From assembly GCA_035299425.1 (NCBI GenBank), contig DATGWP010000024.1:1-64000 (forward strand): a stretch of 64,000 bases of DNA, written 5' to 3'. Position 1 is the first letter of the stretch, and every line of letters begins with the position of its first letter. The notes below the pieces were generated by a model. The model did no database searches and was not told the origin of the DNA. It was given only the letters and a program-made list of their open reading frames with translations. The position numbers were made by a program, and so were the translations under genes. Positions 34,011-44,500 of this stretch are shown piece after piece. This DNA is from Bog-950 sp035299425. Its GTDB lineage: Bacteria > Bacteroidota > Bacteroidia > Chitinophagales > LD1.

Positions 34011-37000
34011 CTATCTTATCAGCGTAAGGTTGCCCTTCTTCTCCAATAGTTTGCCGTTGCGGTCGCGGGCGGTGATGTAGTAAACAAAGGTACCTACCTG
34101 CTGCATAGCACCTTTGTAGGTACCATCCCAGCCACTGGTGCTAAGTTCGCTAAGGTCGCGCGAGTTGTAAACTACCTCGCCCCACCGGTTGTAAATACGT
34201 ATTTCGTATTGCTCTATATTTTTACCAAATACTATAAAGCGGTCGTTATTGCCATCATTGCCCGGTGTAAATGCCTGTGGAACTTTCAGGTAGCTTTCGC
34301 AGGCACCTATATCAATTTTTACAGTATCGCTTACAGTGCAGCCGCTATCGGTAGCTATTAATATATATTCTACACCGGTAGCATTATTAAACTGCGGGTT
34401 TAGGATAGTAACATCGCTAAGGCCAGTGGCTGGTGTCCATTGCACGTTAGATGTAGAAGCAGTGGCCTGCAGCATTACCGTTTCGCCATCGCAAAGGCTG
34501 GTATCTGCACCTGCATTTACACTGATGCTAATCACATTAATAAACATTGAATCTATACTACTGCAGCCAATAGCATCGGTGCCACGCAAATAGTAACGGG
34601 CAGGCTGATTATTGTTCCATACCGGGTTTGGTACATCGGTAGCGCTAAGCCCATCGGCAGGTGTCCATTCTATAGTTGGGGCGGTAGTTACACCCTGCAT
34701 TACATAATTGCTGCCGGCACATATCAATGTGTCGGGGCCGGCATCTACTACCGGTACCGGGTTTACGGTGAGCGCTACGGTATCGCGGTTTTTACATCCG
34801 CTGGTATCGGCTACCTGCAGGTAGAACAGGGCGTCCTGCGTGGCAGGGAAACGGATTACAGGAGTAGTGTCGCCGGTGTTCCAGTAATACGATAAGCCAG
34901 CCTTGGTAGAATAGTAAATGCGGATATTGACAACACGCGGGCCAATGAAGGCACCAAACGGATAATTGTTGGCTGTGCCCTGCACAAAATCTATAATGCC
35001 ATCGCTTTTATAAACAGTGCCTGCCACATTGTTGCCGGGGCTGTAGGCCTGGTTTACCACCGGTGCCGTATTGGTAGTGGTTACATAAAAAGCAAAGGTA
35101 TCGCCATTGGCAATGGCCTGATTAACCTGCACAGGTATAACTGTAAACTGCCCAACCGGGGATGGCTGGAAGTTATTATACGCCCCCAACTGGTTCCAGC
35201 TAAACTGGCTCTGCTCGAAGGTGCGGTAGCTACCGCTCTTACCATAAATCTCCGCCTTGATAGGCTGAGCTGTAGAGTATTTAACCGCAAACGAATCGAT
35301 GATTACATCGCCGTGGGCAATGATATTGAACATGGCACCGGGCCTGCCCAAAGAAGCTGTAGCGGTATCAGATGTTGTAAAAAGTTTATCGAGGTCGCCA
35401 GAGGTAGCCCTTAACTCTACAGTGTCGCCCGCACAGGCTTGCTTATCGTCGCCGGCGTTTACATTGAAGAGGGTAACCACGTTTACATTATAAGTGCCGC
35501 TATCGCCGCCACAATCGTTTAGTGAGAAGTTTCGCAGCGTGAAGGTGCCCAGTGAATCGAAGATTACGGTAGTCTGACTGTTGGCTTCATCCAATATAGA
35601 AACCCCATCGGGTGCATCCCAGTTGTAATAGGTTTCGGCCAGGTAGCCTACGTTATAAGTAACCGTATCGCCCAGGCACACCTGTATAGGGCCCGAGATA
35701 GTGGGCACTGGTTTGGTAATTAAGGTAAGGCGACCGGCTGCCGAATAAGGGCCAAAACAGCCGAAATTCTTTTCGCGCACATAAAAGATGTAGGTACCCG
35801 GATTAGGCGGTGCCGTTGAAAAATCTACCAGCAAGGGATTATATTCCCATATAAACGGGTTACCGTTGTTAAGAATATTAGAAGCCCACTCATAATCTGA
35901 TGGTGGATGATTAAAAGGGTCGATAGTAAGCCCCACGAGTAAATCATTGCACTCTACGGTATCATCCAGTAAAATATCGGGTGCTGTGGTATCGGGAGCA
36001 CCAATGGTTACACGTATTACGCTACCGGTTTGCCCCCAGGGCTGATTGCTGCAACTGCTTACTATGCGCATATAATAAGCACCCGGCGCTACGGGTAACG
36101 AGTCGCGCACCGATGGCATACATAACTGGAAATTTCCTCCTACGCTATCGTGGTAAACACCGAGGCCACCGCTGTTTTCCAGACCAAAGGTCATCATGCT
36201 GCGCAGCTCTATAGTCCATTTATTGCAGGTATCGTAGCTGGCATCACTATTCCACTCATTAGGTTTTATGTTAAGTGTTTGACATAATGGATGCGGGCCC
36301 GACTGGATACAGAAGCTAAGGTCGGTGTGGTTGTTGGTTAGCTCATCGCACTGCGTTAAGCAGAAAGGCCCGATAACAGTACCAATAACTGCCGGCAGCG
36401 TAGATACTACGCGGATATAGTAACCGCAGCCCGGTGGCACGTTGGCCGGTATAAGGCCGCTGATAGTGCCGGGAGGACCGGGATAGGCCTGATCGGATGA
36501 TAGCGTACCCAACTGATAGGGCGATGCAAAACTGCCATTGCTATCTGATAGTTGCGCGCGGTATACGTTAACCGGTGTGCCGGGGCCAAATACGCCAATG
36601 GAGTTAAACTTCACATCTATTACGCTCAGCAGGCAGGTAGTATCGGCATCATTCATTACCGGTGCGCCCACCGTGGTAATAGTCTCCGGGCAATCTACAA
36701 TTGTGAAACAGGCGCTGGCTGTGCCCACAATCTGGGGGTCGGGGCTAAGACGGTTAATGCGCACTTTAAAACAAGTACCCGCTACATTATCGGGCACCTG
36801 AAAACCAATAAAGCCATTTGTATCTGGTGCGAAAACAGTAAACACACCACCATTGAACGGTGTGCCGAAGTTACCATTGGCATCGCTCATTTCTATACGG
36901 TAAGTGCCATCGCACAAAGGCTGGCTTAGCGAATAGCCTATGGTTAAAAAATTATCCTGGCAAACCGTAGTAGGTATCAGCAGGTTTATAGAAACCGAAG

Positions 37001-37688
37001 CGGGGTTGTTAGGGTTGCTGTTAAACGTGCCCACGGCTATAATGTCATCTATACCAAACGATATATTGCTGGTGCCACCGTTGCCGCCATTAACCCACCT
37101 AAAGCCCATTTGCAGGTTCTGCACATTATCGAATGCAGGGTCCTGTATCACTTCATACTTCCATTTCGATTGGCCCGAGTATTCGGCCTGGCCGGTTTTA
37201 ATCCAAGGGCCGCCATCTATGCGGTAATAAACTTCGCCATAGGCATTAGAAGGCACGCCCTCGCATATCCAGAAGAAAGTAAAGATAACGTTGCTCATGC
37301 CCAGCGTGCAAAATGAATTGCCCAAAAAAGTAAACCTATCGCTGGCAGTGTTGGTGTTCCAGTTGCAGTTGGATACACCGTTAGAGCCTGCAGCCACAGA
37401 ATCGTGTATGTGCAGATATTTAGAAAACGGCGCACCGTTTATATTGCCACTGACTACACTATCCTGCCGAGGTGTGGCCGGATATAGCGGCGCACCATCA
37501 TAGGCATTATTTACTATCCAACTGTTGTTGCCGGTATTGGTACCCACACCACCTGCATTGAAGTTGAATGAATTGGATGGGCCATCAAAGCCCTCGGTAA
37601 GCAGCAAAATTTGCTGCTGGGCGTGGGTGGCAGAGAAAAGAAAAGCGCTAAGTAGTAGTAGGTGTATTTTTTTCACTAGGCTATGCAT
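34011..37688 (-). CDS. Large T9SS type B (gliding-motility C-terminal domain) surface protein
   Basis: 1,225 aa. Signal peptide 1-23 (ends FSATHAQ); a Reelin-like/jelly-roll N-terminal domain ~25-225; several Ig/PKD-like domains, two with PVVDAGPDTLICAGS-type starts; and at the C-terminus the type B sorting domain (VPQAFTPGNDGNNDRF ... IYNRWGEVVYNS ... GWDGTYKG ... VGTFVYYITARDRNGK), the form found on SprB-like proteins. Last of a three-gene run: PorP/SprF protein, OmpA/PD40 protein, then this one 23 nt after. That arrangement suggests the other two act in its secretion or surface attachment. Confidence 0.92.
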   Translation of the reverse strand: MHSLVKKIHLLLLSAFLFSATHAQQQILLLTEGFDGPSNSFNFNAGGVGTNTGNNSWIVNNAYDGAPLYPATPRQDSVVSGNINGAPFSKYLHIHDSVAAGSNGVSNCNWNTNTASDRFTFLGNSFCTLGMSNVIFTFFWICEGVPSNAYGEVYYRIDGGPWIKTGQAEYSGQSKWKYEVIQDPAFDNVQNLQMGFRWVNGGNGGTSNISFGIDDIIAVGTFNSNPNNPASVSINLLIPTTVCQDNFLTIGYSLSQPLCDGTYRIEMSDANGNFGTPFNGGVFTVFAPDTNGFIGFQVPDNVAGTCFKVRINRLSPDPQIVGTASACFTIVDCPETITTVGAPVMNDADTTCLLSVIDVKFNSIGVFGPGTPVNVYRAQLSDSNGSFASPYQLGTLSSDQAYPGPPGTISGLIPANVPPGCGYYIRVVSTLPAVIGTVIGPFCLTQCDELTNNHTDLSFCIQSGPHPLCQTLNIKPNEWNSDASYDTCNKWTIELRSMMTFGLENSGGLGVYHDSVGGNFQLCMPSVRDSLPVAPGAYYMRIVSSCSNQPWGQTGSVIRVTIGAPDTTAPDILLDDTVECNDLLVGLTIDPFNHPPSDYEWASNILNNGNPFIWEYNPLLVDFSTAPPNPGTYIFYVREKNFGCFGPYSAAGRLTLITKPVPTISGPIQVCLGDTVTYNVGYLAETYYNWDAPDGVSILDEANSQTTVIFDSLGTFTLRNFSLNDCGGDSGTYNVNVVTLFNVNAGDDKQACAGDTVELRATSGDLDKLFTTSDTATASLGRPGAMFNIIAHGDVIIDSFAVKYSTAQPIKAEIYGKSGSYRTFEQSQFSWNQLGAYNNFQPSPVGQFTVIPVQVNQAIANGDTFAFYVTTTNTAPVVNQAYSPGNNVAGTVYKSDGIIDFVQGTANNYPFGAFIGPRVVNIRIYYSTKAGLSYYWNTGDTTPVIRFPATQDALFYLQVADTSGCKNRDTVALTVNPVPVVDAGPDTLICAGSNYVMQGVTTAPTIEWTPADGLSATDVPNPVWNNNQPARYYLRGTDAIGCSSIDSMFINVISISVNAGADTSLCDGETVMLQATASTSNVQWTPATGLSDVTILNPQFNNATGVEYILIATDSGCTVSDTVKIDIGACESYLKVPQAFTPGNDGNNDRFIVFGKNIEQYEIRIYNRWGEVVYNSRDLSELSTSGWDGTYKGAMQQVGTFVYYITARDRNGKLLEKKGNLTLIR

Positions 37689-37711
37689 GCTTTAAACAAA
37701 ATGGGTAGTAT

Positions 37712-39802
37712 TTATTCGTTCTCGTTTATCAGTTTGCCGTCTAACTCGCCTATAACTTTAAACTCGGTTCTTCTGTTTAGCTGGTGGCAGGCACAATCGC
37801 CACTTTGGTCTTGCGGACAGTCGGCGTACTTGGTGCAATCGTCGAGCGTTTTTGTTTCGCCATAGCCCTTGGCAGTAATACGCGCCTTAGGTATGCCTTT
37901 CTCGTTTATCAGGTAGTTAACGCAACTTTCGGCGCGCTTTTGGCTCAGGCTGCGATTGTACTCATCGCTACCGCGCACATCGGTGTGCGAGCTTAGCTCG
38001 ATGATGATTGTAGGGTTCTCAACCAGGATATTGTAAAGTGTATCCAGCGTTTTTTTAGAATCTGCGCGCAGGTCCGACTTATCGAAATCGTAATAGATAT
38101 TGTTGAGGCGGTAGGCTTTATCCTTCTCAAACTTCTTCATATAAATATCTATTACCTGTGTATCGCTTTTGCTGATACCGGTTGTAGCAAACACCTGAGA
38201 AGCCGCAAAGTAACCGGTTTGTGATGCAGATACTTTGTAAAACTTTTCGGGCTTAAGGTTGAAGAAGTATGGGGTTTCTCCGCGCGAAGAATCGTTGGCA
38301 ATAATCAAATCTCCTTCGGTAGTATTTTCGCTGCGTAACGATAGGTTAACGGCTGCACCGCTGATAGGCTGGCCGGTAGCTTCATCTATTACACGGCCTT
38401 TAACCGCCAGGAAAAAGCGGCGGTCGTATTTGTAGCTAAAAATATCGTAACAGCAAGTAGTACCCCGCACTGAAAAAATACCGGGACGGTTAGATACCAG
38501 GTAACCTTCTTCGCTGTTTTTGGCATAACGGAAGTAGTTATCATCGCAAGCGCTGTTGAACGGCGCACCTAAGTTTTCGGCTGTGTTGTTGAACTTTCCG
38601 CTGGCATCTGCCTGCGATTTAAAAATATCGGTGCCACCCATATTGATAAACCCATTGCTGCTATAGTACAGCGTATTGGTTTTAGAATCGAAAAACGGAG
38701 TCAGCTCATCGCGGTCGCTGTTTACTTTAATGCCGGGGTTACGTGGCGCACCAAACTCTCCTGTCTTTTTATTCACCTGGCTTATCCATATATCAAAGCC
38801 ACCTTTGCCACCTTCGCGGTTAGAAACAAAATACAGCGTTTCAATGCCGTTTGTTTTGGCATAATACGGCTGTGTATTGCTGGATTTAGGTGCATTAATT
38901 TCAGGGCCCAGCGCTTTGCCTTTGCTCCACTCCAGATCTTTCATCTCGCTCATGTATATCTGGCATACCGGTGTAAGCAAGCCATCGCAAATAGTATAGA
39001 ACATCTTGTTGCCATCTTCGCTAAACGATGGGTTAGAGATGTGCTTGCCTTCTTCGTCGAATGTTTTAACCTGTGTTTTAGCGCTGTAGGTTTCGCCGCT
39101 AACGTTAGCTGTAAACAGTTTTACCTGTGCATCAGCTTTGTTGCTATCAGCCCTATCGGGGCGCATGGATAATACGGTATCGCTGTTGATGCTGGCAAAG
39201 TAGAGCACATCGTTACGCAGAGCTGGCGCCATATCGGCGTAGTTGCTGTTTACCTCTTTACCTATGTGGTGGATTTTTACAAATGGGTCTGGCTTGGCTT
39301 CTTTAATAGCGAAGTTGCAGCCATCGCTTTCTATGCGTGCCCACTTCTTCATTTTTACGGCATCGGCCTCTTTATATATTTTAATAAAGCGCTTGAACAT
39401 AGGTATAGCCTCGCTGTACTTGCCCTGCATTTTGGTAGTAAGCGCAGCAAAGTATAAGGCGCGGGTGTTGCTTACTGAGTCAGCATCGTAACAACGCTGA
39501 AAGTAAGTGGCTGCATTTTCGTAATCGCGGGCCAAGAAATAGGTTTGCGCCAGGTTAAAAAGAATGGACTTCTCTTCAGGTGAGTTCTCCAGTATTTTCA
39601 AATACAAATCGGTAGCAGCAAATATGCTCCCCTCGTTAAAAGCAGCATCGGCCTGCTTCATGTATTTTTTCTTGTTGTATTTGCCTGCACCATCAGCAGC
39701 ACCGGCTACATTGGCCATGCATAGCATACAGGCCATAGCCACCAATGTATAAGCGGCCTTACTGCTAAATGTGCTCGAAATTAATTGGTATATATTTTTC
39801 AT
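37712..39802 (-). CDS. OmpA-family protein with TPR, PD40 propeller and carboxypeptidase-regulatory domain (PorE-like)
   Basis: 696 aa from ATG 39802 (a TTG at 39820 is an alternative). Signal peptide ~1-35 (ends NVAGA). Order: TPR repeats ~40-150 (ADAAFNEGSIFAATDLYLKIL...); WD40-like PD40 beta-propeller ~165-455 (FSEDGNKMFYTI, TLYFVSNREGGKGGFDIW, TLYYSSNGFINMGGTDIF); a carboxypeptidase-regulatory-like domain ~470-560 (VKGRVIDEATGQPISGA); and a peptidoglycan-binding OmpA domain ~575-690 (YYDFDKSDLRADS, ELSSHTDVRGSDEYNRSLSQKRAESCVNYL). This architecture matches PorE, which tethers the T9SS to peptidoglycan; a paralogue acting with one adhesin is equally possible. Between the PorP/SprF gene and the type B protein gene. 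Confidence 0.9.
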   Translation of the reverse strand: MKNIYQLISSTFSSKAAYTLVAMACMLCMANVAGAADGAGKYNKKKYMKQADAAFNEGSIFAATDLYLKILENSPEEKSILFNLAQTYFLARDYENAATYFQRCYDADSVSNTRALYFAALTTKMQGKYSEAIPMFKRFIKIYKEADAVKMKKWARIESDGCNFAIKEAKPDPFVKIHHIGKEVNSNYADMAPALRNDVLYFASINSDTVLSMRPDRADSNKADAQVKLFTANVSGETYSAKTQVKTFDEEGKHISNPSFSEDGNKMFYTICDGLLTPVCQIYMSEMKDLEWSKGKALGPEINAPKSSNTQPYYAKTNGIETLYFVSNREGGKGGFDIWISQVNKKTGEFGAPRNPGIKVNSDRDELTPFFDSKTNTLYYSSNGFINMGGTDIFKSQADASGKFNNTAENLGAPFNSACDDNYFRYAKNSEEGYLVSNRPGIFSVRGTTCCYDIFSYKYDRRFFLAVKGRVIDEATGQPISGAAVNLSLRSENTTEGDLIIANDSSRGETPYFFNLKPEKFYKVSASQTGYFAASQVFATTGISKSDTQVIDIYMKKFEKDKAYRLNNIYYDFDKSDLRADSKKTLDTLYNILVENPTIIIELSSHTDVRGSDEYNRSLSQKRAESCVNYLINEKGIPKARITAKGYGETKTLDDCTKYADCPQDQSGDCACHQLNRRTEFKVIGELDGKLINENE

Positions 39803-39841
39803 TCTTGGGTTCTGGGGCAATTGGGTTATCTAATTCAAAAC

Positions 39842-40918
39842 CTACATCATAGGGCAAGGCACCAATATTGGGGTGCTTAGGTTGCTTCGCTTAAAGCAGC
39901 CCTGGTAAATAATGGCTAACTCAAAACCACCGCGGCTACCGGTAGCCCCTTTCAGGCTGCTGGTATTAATATCGTAAGCAAACAAAAATTTGGTATTGAA
40001 CACCTGCACACCGGCGTTTATTACAGCGGCATCGGTGCCTGTAATGCGGTACCAGCCACCTATGCTTGGCACCACCAATGTCTTCGCTGTTTGAATATGG
40101 TATTCGAAACCGGTACCCACGTTGGCCTCCATAGCCTTGTTTTGATACTGGAATATAAAGTTAGGGGTGATGTAAAAATTCTTTACCGGACGGATGCGCA
40201 GGCCCTCGTGTACTGTAAAGCGCATAGGCAGCTTTACGCTCTTATCGCCCAGGAAAGTTTCTTTGGGCTGCACTAAGTGATACACTGTGAAGCCAGTCAT
40301 CATACCAATTACATCGTTAAAAGCGCTTTGGTGCAACAGGCCCGCCTGCATATCGAAATAACCTTTAGGCTTTACAAAGTTTTCGCCGTTGTTCTGGTTC
40401 AGGTTAAAATCCTGCATACCATTATCGAATTGCGCAGGGAAAGCCAATTGCTGCCATTGCAGGCTTTTAACGGTATAGCCCAGCTGAATACCCAGGCCCA
40501 GAAAGTGGCGGTGGCTTTTGCCCAGCCCCTTATGAAAGGCGGCCGAAAGCATGGCACTGCTCATGGTTAATTTGCTATCGCCGCTTTTGTCGCCTACAAA
40601 CATAGCGCCTACTCCAAAAATATCGTTGGGCAGCTTGTTCTGCAGCAGCTTCATATCGAAGGATGCCGAGTAGGTGTTAAAGGGTGTAGATATGCTTCGC
40701 CACTGGTTGCGGTATATGCCGGCTGCCCTATAGCTACAATCTGTAACACCGGTTAGCGCCGGGTTAAGGTTTAGGGGGCTGGCATAAAACATACTAAAGT
40801 GGATATCCTGGGCGCTTAACCGCATGGTAGCACTAACAACGGTAAAGGCAATAAATAGACGTATAAGTATCTTCAATCGGTAGGTTTTAATAATTGCATT
40901 AAAAATAGGAAAAATCAT
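39842..40918 (-). CDS. PorP/SprF family type IX secretion outer-membrane protein
   Basis: 358 aa from ATG 40918 (GTG 40921 is the next option). Signal peptide ending TMRLSAQ, then the family's characteristic start DIHFSMFYASPLNLNPALTGV...YRNQW, followed by beta-barrel strands typical of a 14-stranded FadL-like porin. Family members bind the C-terminal sorting domain of T9SS cargo, often type B cargo encoded beside them, and help bring it to the translocon or surface. Its neighbour at 34011 carries such a domain, so it is the likely partner. A TAAATTTG promoter element lies 43 nt upstream. Confidence 0.93.
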   Translation of the reverse strand: MIFPIFNAIIKTYRLKILIRLFIAFTVVSATMRLSAQDIHFSMFYASPLNLNPALTGVTDCSYRAAGIYRNQWRSISTPFNTYSASFDMKLLQNKLPNDIFGVGAMFVGDKSGDSKLTMSSAMLSAAFHKGLGKSHRHFLGLGIQLGYTVKSLQWQQLAFPAQFDNGMQDFNLNQNNGENFVKPKGYFDMQAGLLHQSAFNDVIGMMTGFTVYHLVQPKETFLGDKSVKLPMRFTVHEGLRIRPVKNFYITPNFIFQYQNKAMEANVGTGFEYHIQTAKTLVVPSIGGWYRITGTDAAVINAGVQVFNTKFLFAYDINTSSLKGATGSRGGFELAIIYQGCFKRSNLSTPILVPCPMM

Positions 40919-40960
40919 CACGCCAAGGAAAGTGAAAAGGATTTATTTATTTTCGGGTTA

Positions 40961-40968
40961 CAAATTTA
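40961..40968 (-). promoter_or_regulatory. -7 promoter element of the PorP/SprF-OmpA-adhesin operon
   Basis: Minus strand TAAATTTG, an exact match to TAnnTTTG, 43 nt before the ATG. The same sequence precedes S-adenosylhomocysteinase. No clear -33 TTG. Confidence 0.45.
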
Positions 40969-40978
40969 CGTTCAGCAT

Positions 40979-41167
40979 ATGAAGACTATCCTTTTGTTTT
41001 TTGCCATGGCAGCCATCCTGTTTTCGGTTAACTCGTGCAAAAACTGCACTGTATGCCACAACTACCCTGCTGCCGATGTAGAGTTATGCAAAAAGGATTT
41101 TGCCAGCGATGATTCGTATAACTCTGCCTTCCGCTCGTATGAGGGCATGGGGTATGAGTGTGATTAA
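40979..41167 (+). CDS. Small cysteine-rich lipoprotein (62 aa)
   Basis: Signal peptide with lipobox-like end (ILFSVNSC, Cys 20 as the lipidation site), then KNCTVCHNYPA with a CxxC, one further Cys in ELCKKD, and a C-terminal Cys in YECD. Same length and Cys layout as the protein at 46549-46737 (SCK..C..C...E.C..D..S), so the two are paralogues. Divergent from the PorP/SprF gene, with 60 nt between them. Function unknown; a metal-binding or redox role for the CxxC would be a guess. Confidence 0.7.
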   Translation: MKTILLFFAMAAILFSVNSCKNCTVCHNYPAADVELCKKDFASDDSYNSAFRSYEGMGYECD

Positions 41168-41197
41168 AGGCCGGCCCTTAAATCCCGACCACCTCGT

Positions 41198-41252
41198 CTC
41201 GCTTCGCGAGCCACTCCTCCTTAAATGCCGCCGTGTTGCGGCGAAGGAGGAG
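41198..41252. repeat. REP-like double hairpin
   Basis: A short hairpin CTCGC-TTC-GCGAG (41198-41210) is followed by a larger one: CTCCTCCTT (41214-41222) pairs with AAGGAGGAG (41244-41252), and inside it CGCCG-TGTTG-CGGCG. Placed just after the small lipoprotein gene. The form resembles repetitive extragenic palindromes; I know of no other copy in this window. Confidence 0.5.
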
Positions 41253-41376
41253 AGTTTAACAGCCCCAACGCAGTAACAGCCAATACAAAATGTGTTTGCC
41301 ACATGGGCACAAAGAAGGGCGGAATACAGCCTATGCAGCTGCAGAAAAAAACACACTTTTTTGCGAAGCGCAAAAT

Positions 41377-41475
41377 GTGTCAACCCAAAACACAATTAAC
41401 CAGCTGATTATCAGGAAAGTAAAATTTTAGGTGTCAACCCAAAACTTGAGAATGTGTCAACCTGGGTGTTTTGGG
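41377..41475. repeat. Mobile-element remnant or MITE-like repeat
   Basis: GTGTCAACCCAAAAC occurs at 41377 and 41431, and GTGTCAACC again at 41454. CCCAAAACAC (41384-41393) has a perfect inverted copy, GTGTTTTGGG (41466-41475). Multiple TGTCAACC-type repeats near one terminus are typical of IS21-family ends, so this may be a leftover end. No transposase gene remains. The rest of 41253-41562 shows nothing else. Confidence 0.4.
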
Positions 41476-41562
41476 ATTACATTTTTTATATTAAAATAAA
41501 TAATAATTTATTGAATGTAAAAGTATAGTACTCTATTGCTATCCTCTTTTAGTATACCCACT

Positions 41563-44500
41563 CTATAACTTAATGAGCTTTTGGGTGAAGATGTTGCCAT
41601 TAGCCGAAACACGGATGGTATATACTCCAGCCGCAACAGTTATGCTTATTTCTGACCTGGCCGTAGTTACTTGTAAATGGTATACTAACCGGCCTGTTGC
41701 ATCAAATATTTCTGCAATCATACCCGGAATAAAATTTCCAACTTCCAAAGTCCAGTTACCGTTTTGCAAGGGATTGGGATATACAAGCACTTTCTGATCT
41801 GAAAGAACAGCGAGTCCATTGTACAGAAACTGAACTGATGGAGATGTACCTGTGCAGCCATCGGCGTTGGTTACCTCTACAGAATAATTGCCGGATTGAA
41901 TTGGCGCATAGGTTGCAGATGTAGCACCAGGTATAGCCTGTGTTCCGACATACCATTGATAAGAAGCGCCCGGGCCTGCCTGCAACACCGCTCCGTTTAC
42001 TGCTACGACCGGTGCCGGAATTGACGATTGGATAATCACCAGTTCGTTAGAGGCAAAAGAGCAACTGGCCTCATCGGTTACAGTAACCAAATAAGAGCCG
42101 GGAGTAGAAACTGAAATGCACTGCAAACTTTCGGTATTGCTCCACAAATAACTGCTGTACCCTCCCGGAGCGCATATTACAGCAGTATCGCTGCCACACA
42201 ATACATTTCTATCTGTTACAATTGTTGGACCGCCCATTCTAAATGGATTGAGTAAAATTACGGTATCGTAAACGCAGCCCATGGAATCAACAGCGCGGAA
42301 AGAATACACTCCCCCGGCCAGCGAACCAATTTGCGAATTGTTGCTGAAGATTACACTATCACGCATCCACACTATATCTACCGGTTGGGCAGCCGTAATG
42401 CCGGTAACTTCTATACTACCATTGTTTAGCCCACAAGTAGGCTGTACTATAGCAAATGAGGCAGATACCGGTAGGCTTTGCTGCACATTAACCGATTGGG
42501 TTGCAGAACAAATACTATCGCTTACTGTAACGGAGTATATACCCGGCGATAGATTGGTGATATTATCCCCGGTGGTGCCGTTGCTCCATATATACGTATA
42601 ACTGCCGGCGCCTGCAACCATTGCCGTAACAGAACCATTATTGTAACCACAGGTAGTATTATGGGCTACTAAAACAAGCGGTAACACTGCTGATTCTACC
42701 ACCTGTGTGGATGCAGTGGCCGAACACCCGGCGCCCTGACTGACAGTAACGGAATAATTGCCCCCCGGAAGATTAGCTATGGTAGCACCTGATGAATTGT
42801 TGCTCCATACATACGTATAGTTACCAGGCACCACCGGCGTAGCCGTTACGGTACCATTATTTTGCCCGCAATACGCATTAGTAGAAATTAATTCTACGTT
42901 AAATGAGTTAGTATCGCCCACAACTATAGTAGCCACAGCAGGGCATGCTGCCGCATCGGACTCTATCAAGCTTACACTATCTATAGCAAAACCTGGGTCG
43001 GTGCCCTGACCATCGTTATTATTAACCCAACGGAATGCAAATCTGAAATTCGATTTATCCTGAAAGGCTGAAGGTATATTTACAGTAGCATAGGAGCAGG
43101 CCTGCACATTGCTGTACTTTGTTGGCATATCTAACCATGTAAGGCCGCTATCGGCACTAAAACGAACCAGGCCATAATCGGATACACCATCTCCGCCCAC
43201 CTGATACTTAAACTTCAATGCAAGATGATCTCTACCCACCGTAGAAATAGGGGGAGAAATAGCGCAAACATCTGTAGTAGCTTCGCCTAATATGGGATTA
43301 GGAATTGGGGAGCCCTGATTATAGGTACATTCGGCCTCACCCAGACATGCAAAAGAAGCAGGGTTACAAGTTATATGCAGGTAGTTGCCGGCATTACAGT
43401 TGCAATCTGTGTTATTATTAATTGTCCACAGATTAGGTGTTGCGCTATTGTTACCCGGCCCATTGGCAAAAGTCCATCCATTGGTAATGCTATTAAAATT
43501 TTCAGTATAAAAAATAAAATCGGCTAAAGCAGCAGGGGTTACCGTAACTGTATAGCTACCTGGCGCAAGGCCTGCAATAGTAGAAGTTGTTTGCCCATTA
43601 CTCCATAAATACGCATTGGCACCACCGTTTGCCATAGCCGTGGCTGTGCCATTGTTATTGCCACAAAATGCCGGCGTAGAATTAAAAACAAAAGATATAT
43701 CAGCCGGTGCACCTTCTATTACTGCACTATCAATAGAACTACAATTGCCCGGGCCCGTAACAGTAACATAATAAGTACCTACAGGCACATTACTAATTGC
43801 CGACGACCAGCTATTGTTACTCCAGTGATACGTAAAAGGGCCAGTGCTATTGTCTACGGTAACAAAAGCATCGCCACCATGGCAGTTGTTGGTGGTGGTT
43901 ACGGTAACAACCGGAGGCGTATAATCACCAACCTGGGCTACAGCAGTAGCTGAACAGCTTAGCCCATCTGTAACTGTTACCGTGTAACTACCCGCAGATA
44001 AGAAGTAAATTGAAGAATACTGTCCGCCATTTGACCATGAATATTGAAAAGGCCCATTGCAACTTGCGACCTGCACCGTAGCAGCCCCATTACTTACATT
44101 ACAATTGGTATTAGTAGTCAGAACATTTAAAGACATAGCGCACTCGTTTGGAGCTGCCGGAGAAATCTCCACATCATCTATATAATAATAGATATACGGA
44201 TTTACGAAAGCCGGACCACAATGATGGGGGCATACGGTAGTACTGGTATCGTTTTTAAAATTACCTATTATAAAATATTGTTCGCCGCCAGTAGCCGTAT
44301 ACAACCACTTCAACTCGACCCAATTGGTGGTATCCATTATACACGGACCGCAATAGCTTAACTGCGGTGTTACATTAATTATGGGCTGGCCCGCGCAACC
44401 ATCGCGCATATAAAGTGTATTAGAAAAATAAACACCGATATCATCGCTGCCAGCCATTATATCTTCTGGCAGGCTTACATAAAACCGGACTATATATGAC

